Source: Pseudoalteromonas sp. R3 (GTDB lineage: Bacteria > Pseudomonadota > Gammaproteobacteria > Enterobacterales > Alteromonadaceae). From it: DNA of 64,000 nt. Below, piece by piece: positions 26,135-40,929 of this stretch. The translations under genes and the position numbers were made by a program. Position 1 is the stretch's first letter; each line of letters begins with the position of its first letter. Location of the stretch: assembly GCF_004014715.1 (NCBI RefSeq), contig NZ_CP034835.1, positions 1 through 64,000 of the forward strand, given 5' to 3'. The notes beneath the pieces are model-generated. The model was not told where the DNA came from, searched no databases, and saw only the letters and a program-made list of their open reading frames with translations.

Positions 26135-27256
26135 ATGAAATCTCATATTGCCGCCCTTTTGCTGGCAACGAGTGCTGTTTTTCCTGCCCTAGCACAAACG
26201 CTGGCGGTTAAAACCAGTGCGCCTGAGCGTTATGTTGTTAAAAAAGGGGATACCCTGTGGGATATTTCTAGCCTGTATCTGAACAGTCCCTGGAAGTGGC
26301 CTGCATTATGGCAGTGGAATCCCCAGATCAACAACCCGCATTTGATTTATCCTGGTGACGTTTTATCGCTACATTACGACAGCGAGGGTAACCCGCGTCT
26401 GAGTGTGGCAAAAGGGGTGCGTCGGCTATCCCCTCAGGCCAGAGTGATAAGCGATAAAAATCAGGCTATTCCCACTCTTCCTTTGGCGGTTATGGAGCCC
26501 TTTATGCGCTTTGAGCAGGCGTTGGGGGAATCAGACTTTGACCAATTGCCTATGGTTTTGGGGTCTAATTTCAACTACAAAATGAACATTGAAGGTCATC
26601 TTTTGTATGTTAAAGGGGATCTGCCTCGTGGCGGTAATTATGGTATTTACCGTAAGGGAGATGCCTATCGGGATCCTGATAATGGCGCGATATTGGCGTA
26701 CGAGTCGATTTTGGTCGGGACCGGCCGGGTGGTCAGAACTGGCAATATTGAAGCCGGTGAGCCAAGTACCGTTAAGATTGAGTCGGTCCGTCGCGAAGTG
26801 AAGCCCAGTGATGTACTGATGCCTATCTCCAGTGGACAAACTTATTCAGCAAATTTCAAAATGACACAACCTGTGCAGGCTATTTCGGGCAATATCATAG
26901 CTAGCAGTAACAAACTACGTGAGTTCAGTACCATGGCTGTTGTGGTTATCGACTTAGGTCGTAAAGACGACTTGCAAGAGGGGAACGTACTTGCAATCCA
27001 TCGTCAGTCACCTACAGTGATTGAAAAGGAGACTGGCCCCAGTTATATCGAAGATGCCAGCAGCCTGGATAAAGTTATCACCGAAGTCAGTGAATGGTTT
27101 GGCGAAGATAATGATGAAGATAGCGTCGTTTGGCACATGCCTAAGGAAAAGGTTGGCGAGCTAATGCTGTTCAAAGTGTATGACAACATCAGTTATGCCA
27201 TGGTCACAAAAACACGTCAGCCCGTGCGAGTGGGAGACTCTGTTAGCAGTCGCTAA
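26135..27256 (+). CDS. LysM peptidoglycan-binding domain protein
   Basis: The 373-residue protein has a signal peptide (residues 1-20, ending ALA before Q) and one LysM domain at about 32-80 (YVVKKGDTLWDISSLYLNSPWKW...YPGDVLSL). A large periplasmic region without a recognised enzymatic motif follows. LysM binds the glycan backbone of peptidoglycan, so the protein is probably periplasmic and cell-wall associated. Genes of this type lie divergent from def and upstream of dprA in many marine gammaproteobacteria. Here it is 70 nt before dprA with AAGGAAGCC upstream as ribosome-binding site. The exact function is unknown. Confidence 0.9.
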   Translation: MKSHIAALLLATSAVFPALAQTLAVKTSAPERYVVKKGDTLWDISSLYLNSPWKWPALWQWNPQINNPHLIYPGDVLSLHYDSEGNPRLSVAKGVRRLSPQARVISDKNQAIPTLPLAVMEPFMRFEQALGESDFDQLPMVLGSNFNYKMNIEGHLLYVKGDLPRGGNYGIYRKGDAYRDPDNGAILAYESILVGTGRVVRTGNIEAGEPSTVKIESVRREVKPSDVLMPISSGQTYSANFKMTQPVQAISGNIIASSNKLREFSTMAVVVIDLGRKDDLQEGNVLAIHRQSPTVIEKETGPSYIEDASSLDKVITEVSEWFGEDNDEDSVVWHMPKEKVGELMLFKVYDNISYAMVTKTRQPVRVGDSVSSR

Positions 27257-27326
27257 GGTCCCTCTCTTGTCCGGGGAAAGCTTAATAAATTAAGCTTCAG
27301 TACTACGACAAGCTCAGGGAGGGAGC

Positions 27327-28406
27327 ATGACACCATTGGATTTACGACACAGCCTGGCACTGAGGATATGTCCTGGGCTGGGTAGCAACACGCTGGAGCG
27401 GGCTGTCCAACATATCATGCCCGCCGAGCTCTTTACTGTGTCACCACGCAGATTACGCGAAGTCGGGTTGCCTCAGGATGCAATCCAATACCTGCAAGCG
27501 CCAGACTGGCATTTTATCGATACTCTGATTCAGCAATGTATAGAACAGCATATCCAGTTGGTCGGCTACTTTGATGCCGCCTACCCCCCATTATTAAAAC
27601 AGATCAGTAGTGCACCGTTGATGCTCTTTTGCAAAGGGCGGTTGTCTTTATTATCTCAGCCGCAGATTGCCATTGTGGGCAGTCGTAATGCTACTGCTAC
27701 CGGGCTGGATATAGCCAGAGAGTTTGGTCGCGCGCTCAGTGATGTGGGTATGGCTGTGACTTCCGGGCTCGCCAGGGGCGTCGATGGCGCGGCGCACCAG
27801 GGCGCACTGAGTCAGGGAGGGGCGACTTTGGCTGTGCTTGGTACCGGAGTCGACGTGGTGTATCCGCGCCGACACAACCGGCTATATCAACAGGTAGCGG
27901 AGCAGGGGCTATTAGTCAGCGAATTTCTCCCCGGCAGCCAGCCCAAGGCAGAGCACTTTCCTCGTCGTAACCGAATTATTTCCGGGCTGTCATTAGGGGT
28001 ACTGGTTGTAGAAGCCGAAATAAAGAGTGGTTCTTTAATCACAGCGCGATATGCGCTGGAGCAAAACAAAGAAGTATTTGCGGTGCCCGGATCGATCCGC
28101 AACCCCTTATCTCAGGGGTGTCATCATTTATTGAAAGACGGCGCAAAATTAACGGAGCGAGTCGAGGATATTCTCGAAGAGGTAAGATTTTTCTCCGAAA
28201 ACGGTCTATATATAGTAGAAAGTGACAAAAAACAGGAGCACTGCCCCGTATTGCAAAATCTCGGCTTTGAGGTAACCAGTGTAGATACCTTATCGCAGAG
28301 GACCCAGTGGCCAGTAGAGAAGGTGCTTGCCAGACTGCTGGACCTTGAGCTTGAAGACAAAGTAGAACGCGTATTAGACGGCTACATCAAATTAGCGAGG
28401 GGTTAA
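27327..28406 (+). CDS. dprA: DNA-processing protein DprA (Smf)
   Basis: DprA protects incoming single-stranded DNA and loads RecA during natural transformation. The 359-residue protein has an N-terminal helical region and the Rossmann-fold core ([21 protein letters not shown] near 112, [48 protein letters not shown]). A C-terminal winged-helix domain starts at about residue 295. Smg follows after 2 nt, so the two are coupled. Presence of DprA alone does not prove competence. Confidence 0.96.
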   Translation: MTPLDLRHSLALRICPGLGSNTLERAVQHIMPAELFTVSPRRLREVGLPQDAIQYLQAPDWHFIDTLIQQCIEQHIQLVGYFDAAYPPLLKQISSAPLMLFCKGRLSLLSQPQIAIVGSRNATATGLDIAREFGRALSDVGMAVTSGLARGVDGAAHQGALSQGGATLAVLGTGVDVVYPRRHNRLYQQVAEQGLLVSEFLPGSQPKAEHFPRRNRIISGLSLGVLVVEAEIKSGSLITARYALEQNKEVFAVPGSIRNPLSQGCHHLLKDGAKLTERVEDILEEVRFFSENGLYIVESDKKQEHCPVLQNLGFEVTSVDTLSQRTQWPVEKVLARLLDLELEDKVERVLDGYIKLARG

Positions 28407-28408
28407 TT

Positions 28409-28882
28409 ATGTTTGATATCCTTATGTATTTATTCGAAAACTATATTCACAGCGAAGCGGATATCTTCGTCGAGCAAAATGAACTGACAGATGAACTGGT
28501 CGGGGCCGGTTTTAATCAAGACGAGATTTATAAAGCACTGGACTGGCTGGAGCAACTAGCCGATTTACAGCAGTCAGATGAAATTCCCTATTTAAATGCG
28601 CGTCCGGACAGTGCGATCCGGATCTACACTGAGCAAGAATGTGCCATGCTGGACATTGAGTGCCGGGGCTTTTTAATGTTTGTTGAGCAAATTGGGGTGA
28701 TAGACAGCACCACCCGTGAAATGGTCATAGACCGCCTATGTGCACTCGATAAACCGGCCATCTGTCTGGACGATTTAAAATGGGTGATCCTGATGGTACT
28801 GTTTAATGTGCCTGGTAAAGAACATGCCTATGCCCAGATGGAAGACCTGATCTTCGAAGAACCCACAGGTCCGTTGCATTAA
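28409..28882 (+). CDS. smg: Smg family protein (DUF494)
   Basis: The 157-residue protein belongs to the Smg/DUF494 family, conserved in gammaproteobacteria directly after dprA/smf. It has no assigned biochemical activity. [13 protein letters not shown] at the start and [11 protein letters not shown] near the end are family hallmarks. It begins 2 nt after the dprA stop. It is acidic and predicted cytosolic. Confidence 0.95.
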   Translation: MFDILMYLFENYIHSEADIFVEQNELTDELVGAGFNQDEIYKALDWLEQLADLQQSDEIPYLNARPDSAIRIYTEQECAMLDIECRGFLMFVEQIGVIDSTTREMVIDRLCALDKPAICLDDLKWVILMVLFNVPGKEHAYAQMEDLIFEEPTGPLH

Positions 28883-28918
28883 TCCCCTTACATTTATTGA
28901 GGATCACAGCTTCGTTAG

Positions 28919-28937
28919 GTCAGGCGTATAGCCTGAC
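28919..28937 (+). terminator. Hairpin after smg, possible terminator
   Basis: GTCAGGC pairs with GCCTGAC around a 5-nt loop, 36 nt after the smg stop. The following TTCTTTGTTCC is only moderately T-rich, so this may attenuate rather than fully stop transcription into the next gene. Confidence 0.4.
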
Positions 28938-29022
28938 TGGCGCTTCTTTGTTCCTTATATCACTTTCCCTTGATACTATTATGGGCGCAAAACCATTGGG
29001 GTGAAGTGGACGGGGACTTGTT

Positions 29023-29588
29023 ATGAGTAAAATAGATCATTCATTGTTTAATGCAGACCAGCATGCCCTGGAGCGGGAGTACGAAGTATGCCCCAAGTGT
29101 GGCTCTGAACTGGTGATCAAACACAGTAAGTCGGGCCCTTTCCTTGGTTGTGCCAGTTACCCCGCGTGCGATTATATTCGCGCCATCGCCCATCATGATA
29201 ACCATGATATCAAGGTGCTCGAAGACAGTGCCTGCCCTTTGTGTAGCGAGCCGCTGGTAGTGCGTAATGGTCGCTACGGGATGTTTATCGGGTGCACAGG
29301 TTATCCTCAGTGCCACTATATTGCCCACGATGAAGAGCCAGAAGAAGCACCGGGCCCGTCCTGCCCCAAATGCCATAAAGGCACCTTACATAAACGCAAG
29401 AACAAGTACGGCAAGTTTTTTTATGCCTGTGATACATACCCGCAGTGCAAGTACAGTGTGAATCATCCGCCGATTGCACACCCTTGTGAGGCGTGCGGCT
29501 GGCCCGTCATGGTGCAAAAACACCGGGCTGGAAAAGCTGTGCTACAATGCCCGCAGAAAGTTTGTCAGCATACAATTGAGGAGCCTCA

Positions 29589-29592
<4 letters not shown>
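29023..29592 (+). CDS. yrdD: Topoisomerase I-type zinc-finger protein (YrdD-like)
   Basis: The 189-residue protein is built of four zinc-ribbon repeats like those at the C-terminus of DNA topoisomerase I. Each begins CxxC: CPKCGSEL, CPLCSEPL, CPKCHKGT, CEACGWPV. The first three close with a C-x4-PxC or C-x5-C type pair such as GCASYPACDY. No topoisomerase catalytic domain is present, so it probably binds nucleic acid. In E. coli the same gene lies between smg and tsaC. Its stop overlaps the tsaC GTG by four bases. Confidence 0.93.
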
Positions 29593-31099
<1,507 letters not shown>

Positions 31100-31113
31100 C
31101 TCGATCACGTAAT

Positions 31114-31140
31114 AAAAAAGGCGCCGGTGGCGCCTTTTTT
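31114..31140. terminator. Bidirectional terminator between hemF and the chemoreceptor gene
   Basis: AAAAAAGGCGCC pairs with GGCGCCTTTTTT around a 3-nt loop. A-tract and T-tract flanks make it work for both converging transcripts. Confidence 0.92.
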
Positions 31141-31154
31141 GTATCAGGGTAGTG

Positions 31155-32762
31155 TTACTCCAATCGAAAACTACGTACCTGCTCATCTAAAGAGCGGGCA
31201 AGCTCCAGCAGGTTTTCACTGATCTGTTTGCTGCCATGGGCGTCAATTAAGGACTGTTCCGCATTGTCACGGATGGCCACCACACTTTGATTGATCTCCT
31301 CTGCGGCCAGATTCTGCTGCTCCGTTGCATCGGCAATTTGCACATTCAATGCGTTGATCTCATGCATCTGATTTGAAATGTCCTTGAGTGCTTGTGCCAC
31401 CTGCTTCACCTGCATGGCGCGATCATCCGCTTCCTCACAAGACGCGCTCATGGCACTCACGGTTTGTGCTGCTTCGTTTTGCAGTTTGTCTATAGTGCGT
31501 TTGATTTCGTCGGTTGAATCATGCGTTCGGGTGGCCAGGGTACGCACTTCGTCAGCAACCACAGCAAACCCGCGGCCTGCCTCTCCGGCTCGTGCCGCTT
31601 CGATGGCGGCATTCAGTGCCAGTAAGTTTGTTTGTTCGGCAATGCTGCTGATCACTTCTAAGACTTTTCCTACTTCCAGTGTCTGGGTCTGTAGCTGACT
31701 GACCTGATCGGCTGCCTGACGTACATCGCGTGCCAGCTGATTGATGCTCTGCTCTGTGCGCTCAGCGACAGCCATACTCTGTTCAGCCAGATGGTTACTG
31801 CTGTCAGACTTTTCAGAGGCAAAATGAGTGGTGTTCTTTACCTCACTGGATGAGCTTTCTAATTCGTTGATAGCGGCAGCGACTGAATCCGTGCCTTGCT
31901 TTTGCTCCTGAATAGCCTGCTCAGTGGTGTCGGCGGCGTTGTAGATTTGCTCGGCAGATTGGATCAAGACATGCGACGAGGCTGACACCTGGGCGATGTT
32001 TTCCTTGAATGAGGCCATCATTTTATTAAAGTTAATGGCCAGCCGGCCCAGTTCATCATCTATGGTATCGTCGATACGCAATGACAGGTCCTTGTTCTGG
32101 GTTGCCAGGCGCATTGTGCGACCCAGCGTTTTCAGGCGCACAATAAAGAGCTTGCGAAAGATAACACCCAAAATGACAAACGTCGTGGCAAAAATACCCG
32201 TCAGTAAGCCTGTGCTCAGCCAGGTGTTGCTGTGTACGGTGTCGTCAATGTCCTCAAGTGAGTAACTGATCCGTACCGCGCCAAGCACATCGCCTTCTTG
32301 CGCCTGATGACACCCTAAGCAGTTAGTCCCTTTGTAGTTTTCTCTTGCAACCATGGGCTTGAGGTAAGTCATGATGCGTTTGCCGTCACGATGTTCAATT
32401 ACAAGGGTTTCTTCACCTTGCAATGCAGCTCGCTCTACGTCACTAGTGGGTTGCTGATTGGGATTACCCATGCCATACAACTTGTTGATTTTATCGCCCC
32501 GAATGATATGTGCATCTTCAATATTGTCATGATTGCGCATCTTATCGCTGAGGATCTCACGGTTTGCCATGGTGCCGGTAAGCATCATGGTGTTGATAGA
32601 ATCGAAGTAATTGTCTGCCAATAAGCGAATATTGGTCTCGACGGTCTCTTCGGCCAGTTGTTTTTGTTGGCTTGAGTTACTTAAAATACTGGCGATCAGC
32701 ACCAGTACGCCTGTAATGGCAAGCAACGCATAAATTTTATGTTGAATGGATTTCACACGCAT
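31155..32762 (-). CDS. Methyl-accepting chemotaxis protein with a c-type heme sensor domain
   Basis: The 535-residue chemoreceptor has a first transmembrane segment at about 10-29 and a periplasmic sensor domain of about 150 residues. A second membrane segment follows at about 180-203, then HAMP (about 204-258) and a cytoplasmic signalling domain with the conserved hairpin [19 protein letters not shown]. The sensor contains NCLGCHQ, a CxxCH motif (C148, C151, H152) for covalent c-type heme attachment. Its overall pattern suggests the Tll0287-like/DUF3365 family. A covalently bound heme implies sensing of oxygen, nitric oxide, carbon monoxide or redox state. It lies 103 nt downstream of a truncated globin gene in the same direction. 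Confidence 0.9.
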   Translation of the reverse strand: MRVKSIQHKIYALLAITGVLVLIASILSNSSQQKQLAEETVETNIRLLADNYFDSINTMMLTGTMANREILSDKMRNHDNIEDAHIIRGDKINKLYGMGNPNQQPTSDVERAALQGEETLVIEHRDGKRIMTYLKPMVARENYKGTNCLGCHQAQEGDVLGAVRISYSLEDIDDTVHSNTWLSTGLLTGIFATTFVILGVIFRKLFIVRLKTLGRTMRLATQNKDLSLRIDDTIDDELGRLAINFNKMMASFKENIAQVSASSHVLIQSAEQIYNAADTTEQAIQEQKQGTDSVAAAINELESSSSEVKNTTHFASEKSDSSNHLAEQSMAVAERTEQSINQLARDVRQAADQVSQLQTQTLEVGKVLEVISSIAEQTNLLALNAAIEAARAGEAGRGFAVVADEVRTLATRTHDSTDEIKRTIDKLQNEAAQTVSAMSASCEEADDRAMQVKQVAQALKDISNQMHEINALNVQIADATEQQNLAAEEINQSVVAIRDNAEQSLIDAHGSKQISENLLELARSLDEQVRSFRLE

Positions 32763-32820
32763 CGCACCTAAAAAAAGCAGAGCCGCTATTATGCGTGTTT
32801 AGTAACCAGGGCAGTTTGAC

Positions 32821-32845
32821 TTAGCGCAAAAAATTATTGCGCTAA
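32821..32845. terminator. Hairpin between the globin and chemoreceptor genes
   Basis: TTAGCGCAA pairs with TTGCGCTAA around a 7-nt AT-rich loop, 20 nt after the globin stop. There is no proper T-run on the minus strand, so partial termination or mRNA end protection is as likely as full termination. Confidence 0.4.
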
Positions 32846-32865
32846 TTTAATATAAAATTAATACT

Positions 32866-33327
32866 TTAGTCGTGATTTATCATGTGTGTGGCTAATTGAG
32901 CCAGCGATTTACGCAACCCTTCTCGTAACAAAGGGTTGTCTACTTCCTGATCAAGGGCTTTGTCCATACAGTACATCCACTGATCACGTAGGTCTTTATT
33001 TATCGTAAATGGCATATGGCGCATTCTGAGTCTGGGATGACCATATTGCTCTGCAAATAAGTCCGGGCCACCGAGCCAGCCAGATAGAAACTCGAAAAAT
33101 ACCTGCCGGATGCGATCCAATGGTAACGGGTGCATATCGTATAAAGGCTTAGCGTAAGGGTCGCTTTCCATAATGTCATAGAAACGGTTGGCGAGCGCTC
33201 GAGTGCCAGCTTCGCCACCGATGATCTCGTAAGGCGTTTTCTCGGGCGTCGGAGCCTGGTGTGTTTCATCTGAGGATGGATTGTCACTTGCATCTTGATT
33301 AAAGATGCGTTTAATTAACTGCTTCAT
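32866..33327 (-). CDS. Truncated hemoglobin, group 2 type
   Basis: The 153-residue protein has about 35 variable N-terminal residues followed by a 2-over-2 globin core. The proximal histidine is in the conserved RMRHMPF (H104), preceded by YGHPRLRM and GWLGGPDLF, with the group 2 tryptophan in KDLRDQWM (W117). These globins bind oxygen or nitric oxide, and some have peroxidase activity. The gene is minus-strand, 29 nt from the divergent aroE start and just upstream of the c-heme chemoreceptor, which hints at a shared gas- or redox-response function. Confidence 0.93.
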   Translation of the reverse strand: MKQLIKRIFNQDASDNPSSDETHQAPTPEKTPYEIIGGEAGTRALANRFYDIMESDPYAKPLYDMHPLPLDRIRQVFFEFLSGWLGGPDLFAEQYGHPRLRMRHMPFTINKDLRDQWMYCMDKALDQEVDNPLLREGLRKSLAQLATHMINHD

Positions 33328-33356
33328 ATAACATCACTATATCGTTAGGCCGTTCA

Positions 33357-34178
33357 ATGGATAAATACGCGGTTTTTGGAAACCCGATTAAGCATTCTAA
33401 ATCTCCTGCCATTCATACGCAATTTGCGGGTCAGTTTAATTCGGTCATTGAGTACCGGGCCGTTCTGGCTGAATTATCTGAATTCGAATCGACGGTAATG
33501 GAATTCTTTGCCCAAGGTGGCCTGGGTGCCAATGTCACCTTACCCTTTAAAGAGCGTGCGTATCAAATGGCTGGCCATTTGACGGATCGCGCCAGGTTAG
33601 CCGGTGCGGTCAATACGTTGATGCTTCAGCCAGATGGTTCAGTACTGGGTGACAATACAGATGGAGCTGGCTTAGTTGCAGATTTACTGCGTCATACAGA
33701 AACCTTATCAGGCGCCAGAATACTGCTGATTGGCGCGGGCGGTGCTGCGCGTGGTTGTGTATATCCACTTTTGCAGGCTGGGGCGGCCACTGTGGTGGTT
33801 GCCAATCGTACCGCAGAAAAGGCACTGCAACTTGCTCATTTGTTTGCTGAATATGGCGAAGTTCAGGGCGTTGCACTAAATGACATTCCAGATAGGGCTT
33901 ATGATTTGGTGATTAACTCAACATCATCGAGTGTCACAGGGCAGGTGCCAGACATTGATCCTCTGCACGTCAGCAACTGCGAACTGGCGTATGACATGTT
34001 TTATAGCGATCAGCAAACAGCCTTTTTGGCTTGGGTCGCTGAGTATAATGCGAAAGCGCACTGTGTGGATGGTATGGGCATGCTGGTAGGACAAGCCGCT
34101 GAAGCGTTTGCATTGTGGCGAGGTCAAATGCCTGAGGTTGTCCCGGTACTCAATGCAATGAAAGAGGGTAGGCTATGA
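33357..34178 (+). CDS. aroE: Shikimate 5-dehydrogenase
   Basis: AroE reduces 3-dehydroshikimate to shikimate with NADPH in aromatic amino-acid synthesis. The 273-residue protein has the substrate domain with HSKSPAIH near residue 13, NVTLPFKE with catalytic Lys65, and GDNTDGAG with the catalytic Asp near 102. The NADPH domain has GAGGAARG near 126 and ANRTAEKA. The C-terminal [14 protein letters not shown] is typical. The upstream region is only 29 bp, so its promoter must lie within the divergent globin gene. It overlaps the next gene by 4 nt (ATGA). Confidence 0.98.
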   Translation: MDKYAVFGNPIKHSKSPAIHTQFAGQFNSVIEYRAVLAELSEFESTVMEFFAQGGLGANVTLPFKERAYQMAGHLTDRARLAGAVNTLMLQPDGSVLGDNTDGAGLVADLLRHTETLSGARILLIGAGGAARGCVYPLLQAGAATVVVANRTAEKALQLAHLFAEYGEVQGVALNDIPDRAYDLVINSTSSSVTGQVPDIDPLHVSNCELAYDMFYSDQQTAFLAWVAEYNAKAHCVDGMGMLVGQAAEAFALWRGQMPEVVPVLNAMKEGRL

Positions 34179-34414
34179 ATCAGCAGATCCTGATTAATGA
34201 TGATATTCACTACAATGACACGCGCAAGTGCCTGATATTCACAGCGATGGTATCGGGGGTGCTGGTTTCTTGCGTGATTGCGACTACGCTTCCAAAAGAG
34301 CAGGCGCTCACACATTTTAAAGCACACCAGTTTGATTATGAAATGCAGGCCGAACAGCAAATAGAAGAAGAGGCGTACTCGGCCCAGGGGGAAATTGAAT
34401 TAGTCCAGCTCTGA
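34175..34414 (+). CDS. DUF1488 family protein (YrdB-like)
   Basis: A 79-residue protein that starts in a 4-nt overlap with aroE. The pattern [20 protein letters not shown] followed by [10 protein letters not shown] and a C-terminal acidic helix ([18 protein letters not shown]) matches E. coli YrdB (DUF1488). YrdB occupies the same place between aroE and yrdA and has unknown function. It converges on yrdA with a 15-nt coding overlap. Confidence 0.88.
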   Translation: MNQQILINDDIHYNDTRKCLIFTAMVSGVLVSCVIATTLPKEQALTHFKAHQFDYEMQAEQQIEEEAYSAQGEIELVQL

Positions 34415-34948
34415 AAGGTAATCATCCTTTAGCTCGACATAGTTCTGCGCCGATGTTTTTAAAAAGGCGATTTCCTGCTCGTTAAGTGGCCGAGCCTGCT
34501 TAACTGGGCTGCCAACATACAGGTAGCCCGACTCCAGGCGTTTATTGGGTGGGACCAATGCACCACCACCTATGATCACGTCGTCCTCTACTACGACATT
34601 ATCCATGACAATTGCACCCATACCTACCAAAATGCGATTGCCCAGCTGGCAGCCATGTAACATCACTTTGTGGCCAACGGTCACATCATCTCCAATGATC
34701 AAGGGGTAACCATCCGGGTTTGAAGCGCTGGAACGAGTAAGATGTAACACGCTGCCATCCTGAACGTTAGTGCGTTTGCCAATCTTTATATAGTTAACGT
34801 CTCCTCGCGCTGCGACCAAAGGCCAGACACTACTGTCTTCTCCTACTTCTATATCGCCAACCAGAACGGCGCTTTCATCCACATACACGCCGGCGGCTAA
34901 TTTTGGGGTTTTGCCTTTATAACTTCTGCCTTTGTACTCATTTGTCAT
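34400..34948 (-). CDS. yrdA: Gamma-carbonic-anhydrase-like hexapeptide protein (YrdA)
   Basis: The 182-residue protein is a left-handed beta-helix of hexapeptide repeats (AVLVGDIEVGEDSSVWP, MGAIVMDNVVVEDDVIIGG). It contains the three histidines that hold zinc in gamma carbonic anhydrases: H69 (SVLHLT), H93 and H98 (VGHKVMLHG). Whether members of this subgroup are active anhydrases is uncertain. Its 3' end overlaps the convergent DUF1488 gene by 15 nt. Confidence 0.95.
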   Translation of the reverse strand: MTNEYKGRSYKGKTPKLAAGVYVDESAVLVGDIEVGEDSSVWPLVAARGDVNYIKIGKRTNVQDGSVLHLTRSSASNPDGYPLIIGDDVTVGHKVMLHGCQLGNRILVGMGAIVMDNVVVEDDVIIGGGALVPPNKRLESGYLYVGSPVKQARPLNEQEIAFLKTSAQNYVELKDDYLSELD

Positions 34949-35040
34949 TTTAGTATCCCTTTATTACCTGCTGTGACTGCTATTCTCGGTACTGAGTTCA
35001 GTGTAGAGCTTTACTCTATAGATCTCCAGCCCCGTAAAAA

Positions 35041-35075
35041 GCGCAACATTGCATGTTTCACATGCATTTTTGCGC
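35041..35075. other. Stem-loop upstream of rRNA operon 1
   Basis: GCGCAA pairs with TTGCGC and an inner TGCATG with CATGCA around a TTTCA loop, followed by CCTTTT. It lies between yrdA and the first rRNA promoter and may insulate the operon from read-through on the plus strand. Confidence 0.4.
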
Positions 35076-35134
35076 CTTTTGGTATGATTTTCATTCGAAC
35101 ACACCGTTTTTCTCACTTTTCTTCAAAAAAGGGG

Positions 35135-35162
35135 TTGCGCTGGGTTTCGATTTCCCTATAAT
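35135..35162 (+). promoter_or_regulatory. rRNA operon 1 promoter P1
   Basis: TTGCGC and a perfect TATAAT are 16 bp apart, followed by GCGCATCC, a GC-rich discriminator typical of stringently controlled rRNA promoters. About 60 bp from TCGATTTCCCTATAATGCGC onward is repeated upstream of operon 2, which supports function. Confidence 0.8.
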
Positions 35163-35260
35163 GCGCATCCACCGACACGGGGCACAACGCTGAAAAGCAA
35201 CGAGCCAAGTGAAGGGAAAGCCAAACGGAAAGCTTAATTAAGAAAAATTAAATTTTCTAG

Positions 35261-35288
35261 TTGACTTTAAAAGTGAAGCGGTTAATAT
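35261..35288 (+). promoter_or_regulatory. rRNA operon 1 promoter P2
   Basis: TTGACT and TAATAT are separated by 16 bp, about 125 bp downstream of P1. It is located like P2 of enterobacterial rRNA operons. Confidence 0.6.
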
Positions 35289-35339
35289 GGCGCTCCACTT
35301 CGCAGCAAGGCTGCGGTAACTAATTAAGGTTAGTTATAC

Positions 35340-35352
35340 TGTTCTTTAAAAA
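35340..35352 (+). promoter_or_regulatory. Leader boxA antitermination site, operon 1
   Basis: TGTTCTTTAAAAA resembles the NusB/S10-binding boxA (TGCTCTTTAACAA in E. coli). It occurs in the same leader position in operon 2, and a better match occurs in both 16S-23S spacers. Confidence 0.6.
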
Positions 35353-35564
35353 TATGAAGCAATCATCTGTGTGGGCACTCGTACAGATTGAGTTCTAACA
35401 GCGAATTTCAGTTTACTGAATGACGCACAAAAATTTAGAGTCTCAACTGAACTGAGTGACTAACATAGTCAATTCGTTTTGATTTTACTTTTTTGAAAAG
35501 TAGAAGCAGACAAAATCAGAATTCATTGAGCACGTTTGAAGTTTACTTCAAACAAAAAACTTTT

Positions 35565-37096
<1,532 letters not shown>

Positions 37097-37365
37097 TCGA
37101 CTTAGAACTGATTTGTTCGAAGTGTCCACACAGATGATTGTTGCTTGGTGAGTTTACTTGCTGAGTGATATTGCTCTTTAAAAATTTGGAAAGCTGATAT
37201 TAAATTCTCGGAATGACAATGAAAATTGTTGTTCTATAGAGTTTTCGAAAGAAAAATGCCGATAAATTCGCAAGAATTTATTAGCGTCTACTTTAGTATT
37301 ACTTAACTTCTGGCGAAGTTAAAACTGTCTTTAGCAGTACAATTCAAAACTATTTTGGGTTGTAT
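37097..37365 (+). other. 16S-23S spacer of operon 1, without tRNA genes
   Basis: The 269-nt spacer has no cloverleaf-forming tRNA sequence. It keeps the distal half found in operon 2, including the boxA-like TGCTCTTTAAAAAT near 37172-37185 and the pre-23S processing-stem sequence. In operon 2 the region between 16S and this common part is replaced by tRNA-Ile and tRNA-Ala. Confidence 0.85.
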
Positions 37366-40249
<2,884 letters not shown>

Positions 40250-40361
40250 ACAACGCCAAAGTGGTTTTGTTTGTTAGAAGTTAAGAAATAAAGTAGACGA
40301 AGAATTTAATACGCTTTTCCAGATTTTAGTGAGATGTTGAGAGACGTCTTGCATACAGAAT

Positions 40362-40480
40362 TTCCTGGTGAAAATAGCATTTTGGAACCACCTGACCCCA
40401 TGCCGAACTCAGTAGTGAAACGAAATAGCGCCGATGATAGTGTGGGGTTTCCCATGTGAAAGTAGGACATCGCCAGGGCC
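40362..40480 (+). rRNA. rrf: 5S ribosomal RNA, operon 1
   Basis: The roughly 119-nt gene contains the conserved ACCTGACCCCATGCCGAACT. Helix I is formed by TTCCTGG at the 5' end with CCAGGGCC at the 3' end. Operon 2 has CTTGG/CCAAG at this helix instead. Confidence 0.93.
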
Positions 40481-40489
40481 TTATAAGAG

Positions 40490-40520
40490 AAACCCGTTGC
40501 AGCAATGCGGCGGGTTTTTT
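40490..40520 (+). terminator. Terminator of rRNA operon 1
   Basis: An 11-bp stem (AAACCCGTTGC with GCGGCGGGTTT, two G-U pairs), a 6-nt loop and a T-run lie 10 nt after 5S. Confidence 0.9.
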
Positions 40521-40710
40521 GCTATGTGTGATTAAGAAAGTGCTGATGAGCTGTAGCTGTAGATAGAATAGCATCGCCTATTCATCCATGAAGCTGGGTC
40601 CCATCGCGCATCTCGATAATTGCTCCTGCATTATTCTACTTCCCCACATCCATGTGGGTCCTTGCGCTCATCTCAGTGAGCTGCGAAGCGGTGCTTCGGT
40701 CTCATTTCGT

Positions 40711-40817
40711 CCATGTGAAAGTAGGGTGAAGGCGGATTATGGAAAGTGAACAATTTCACTTTCCACCGACTGAACGCTAAGGCCTCTGGCCGCCAACCGG
40801 ACCATTGCCAAGCTCCT
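40711..40817 (+). pseudogene. Relic of a 5S rRNA 3' end, split by about 75 bp
   Basis: CCATGTGAAAGTAGG at 40711-40725 is identical to the 3' part of both 5S genes. ACCATTGCCAAGCTCC at 40801-40816 nearly equals the extreme 3' end of the operon 2 5S gene (ACATTGCCAAGCTCC). The bases between them (GTGAAGGCGG...) are foreign to 5S. The preceding 40521-40710 holds degenerate internal repeats (TCCATG...GGGTCC...CATCTC twice) and no gene. This looks like the remains of an extra 5S gene. Confidence 0.6.
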
Positions 40818-40821
40818 AATT

Positions 40822-40929
40822 ATACCATTTTGAATAATTAACTGGTCAGATTTATCCAGTCCCTGAAGCACAATGATACCATTTTGAATAATTAACTGGT
40901 CACATTTATCCAGTCCCTAAAGCACAATG
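40822..40929. repeat. 54-bp tandem duplication at the 3' end of the IS630 remnant
   Basis: Two units, 40822-40875 and 40876-40929, start ATACCATTTTGAATAATTAA and differ at only about two positions. The second unit contains the transposase stop codon. The first is an extra copy lying outside the gene. Confidence 0.85.
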
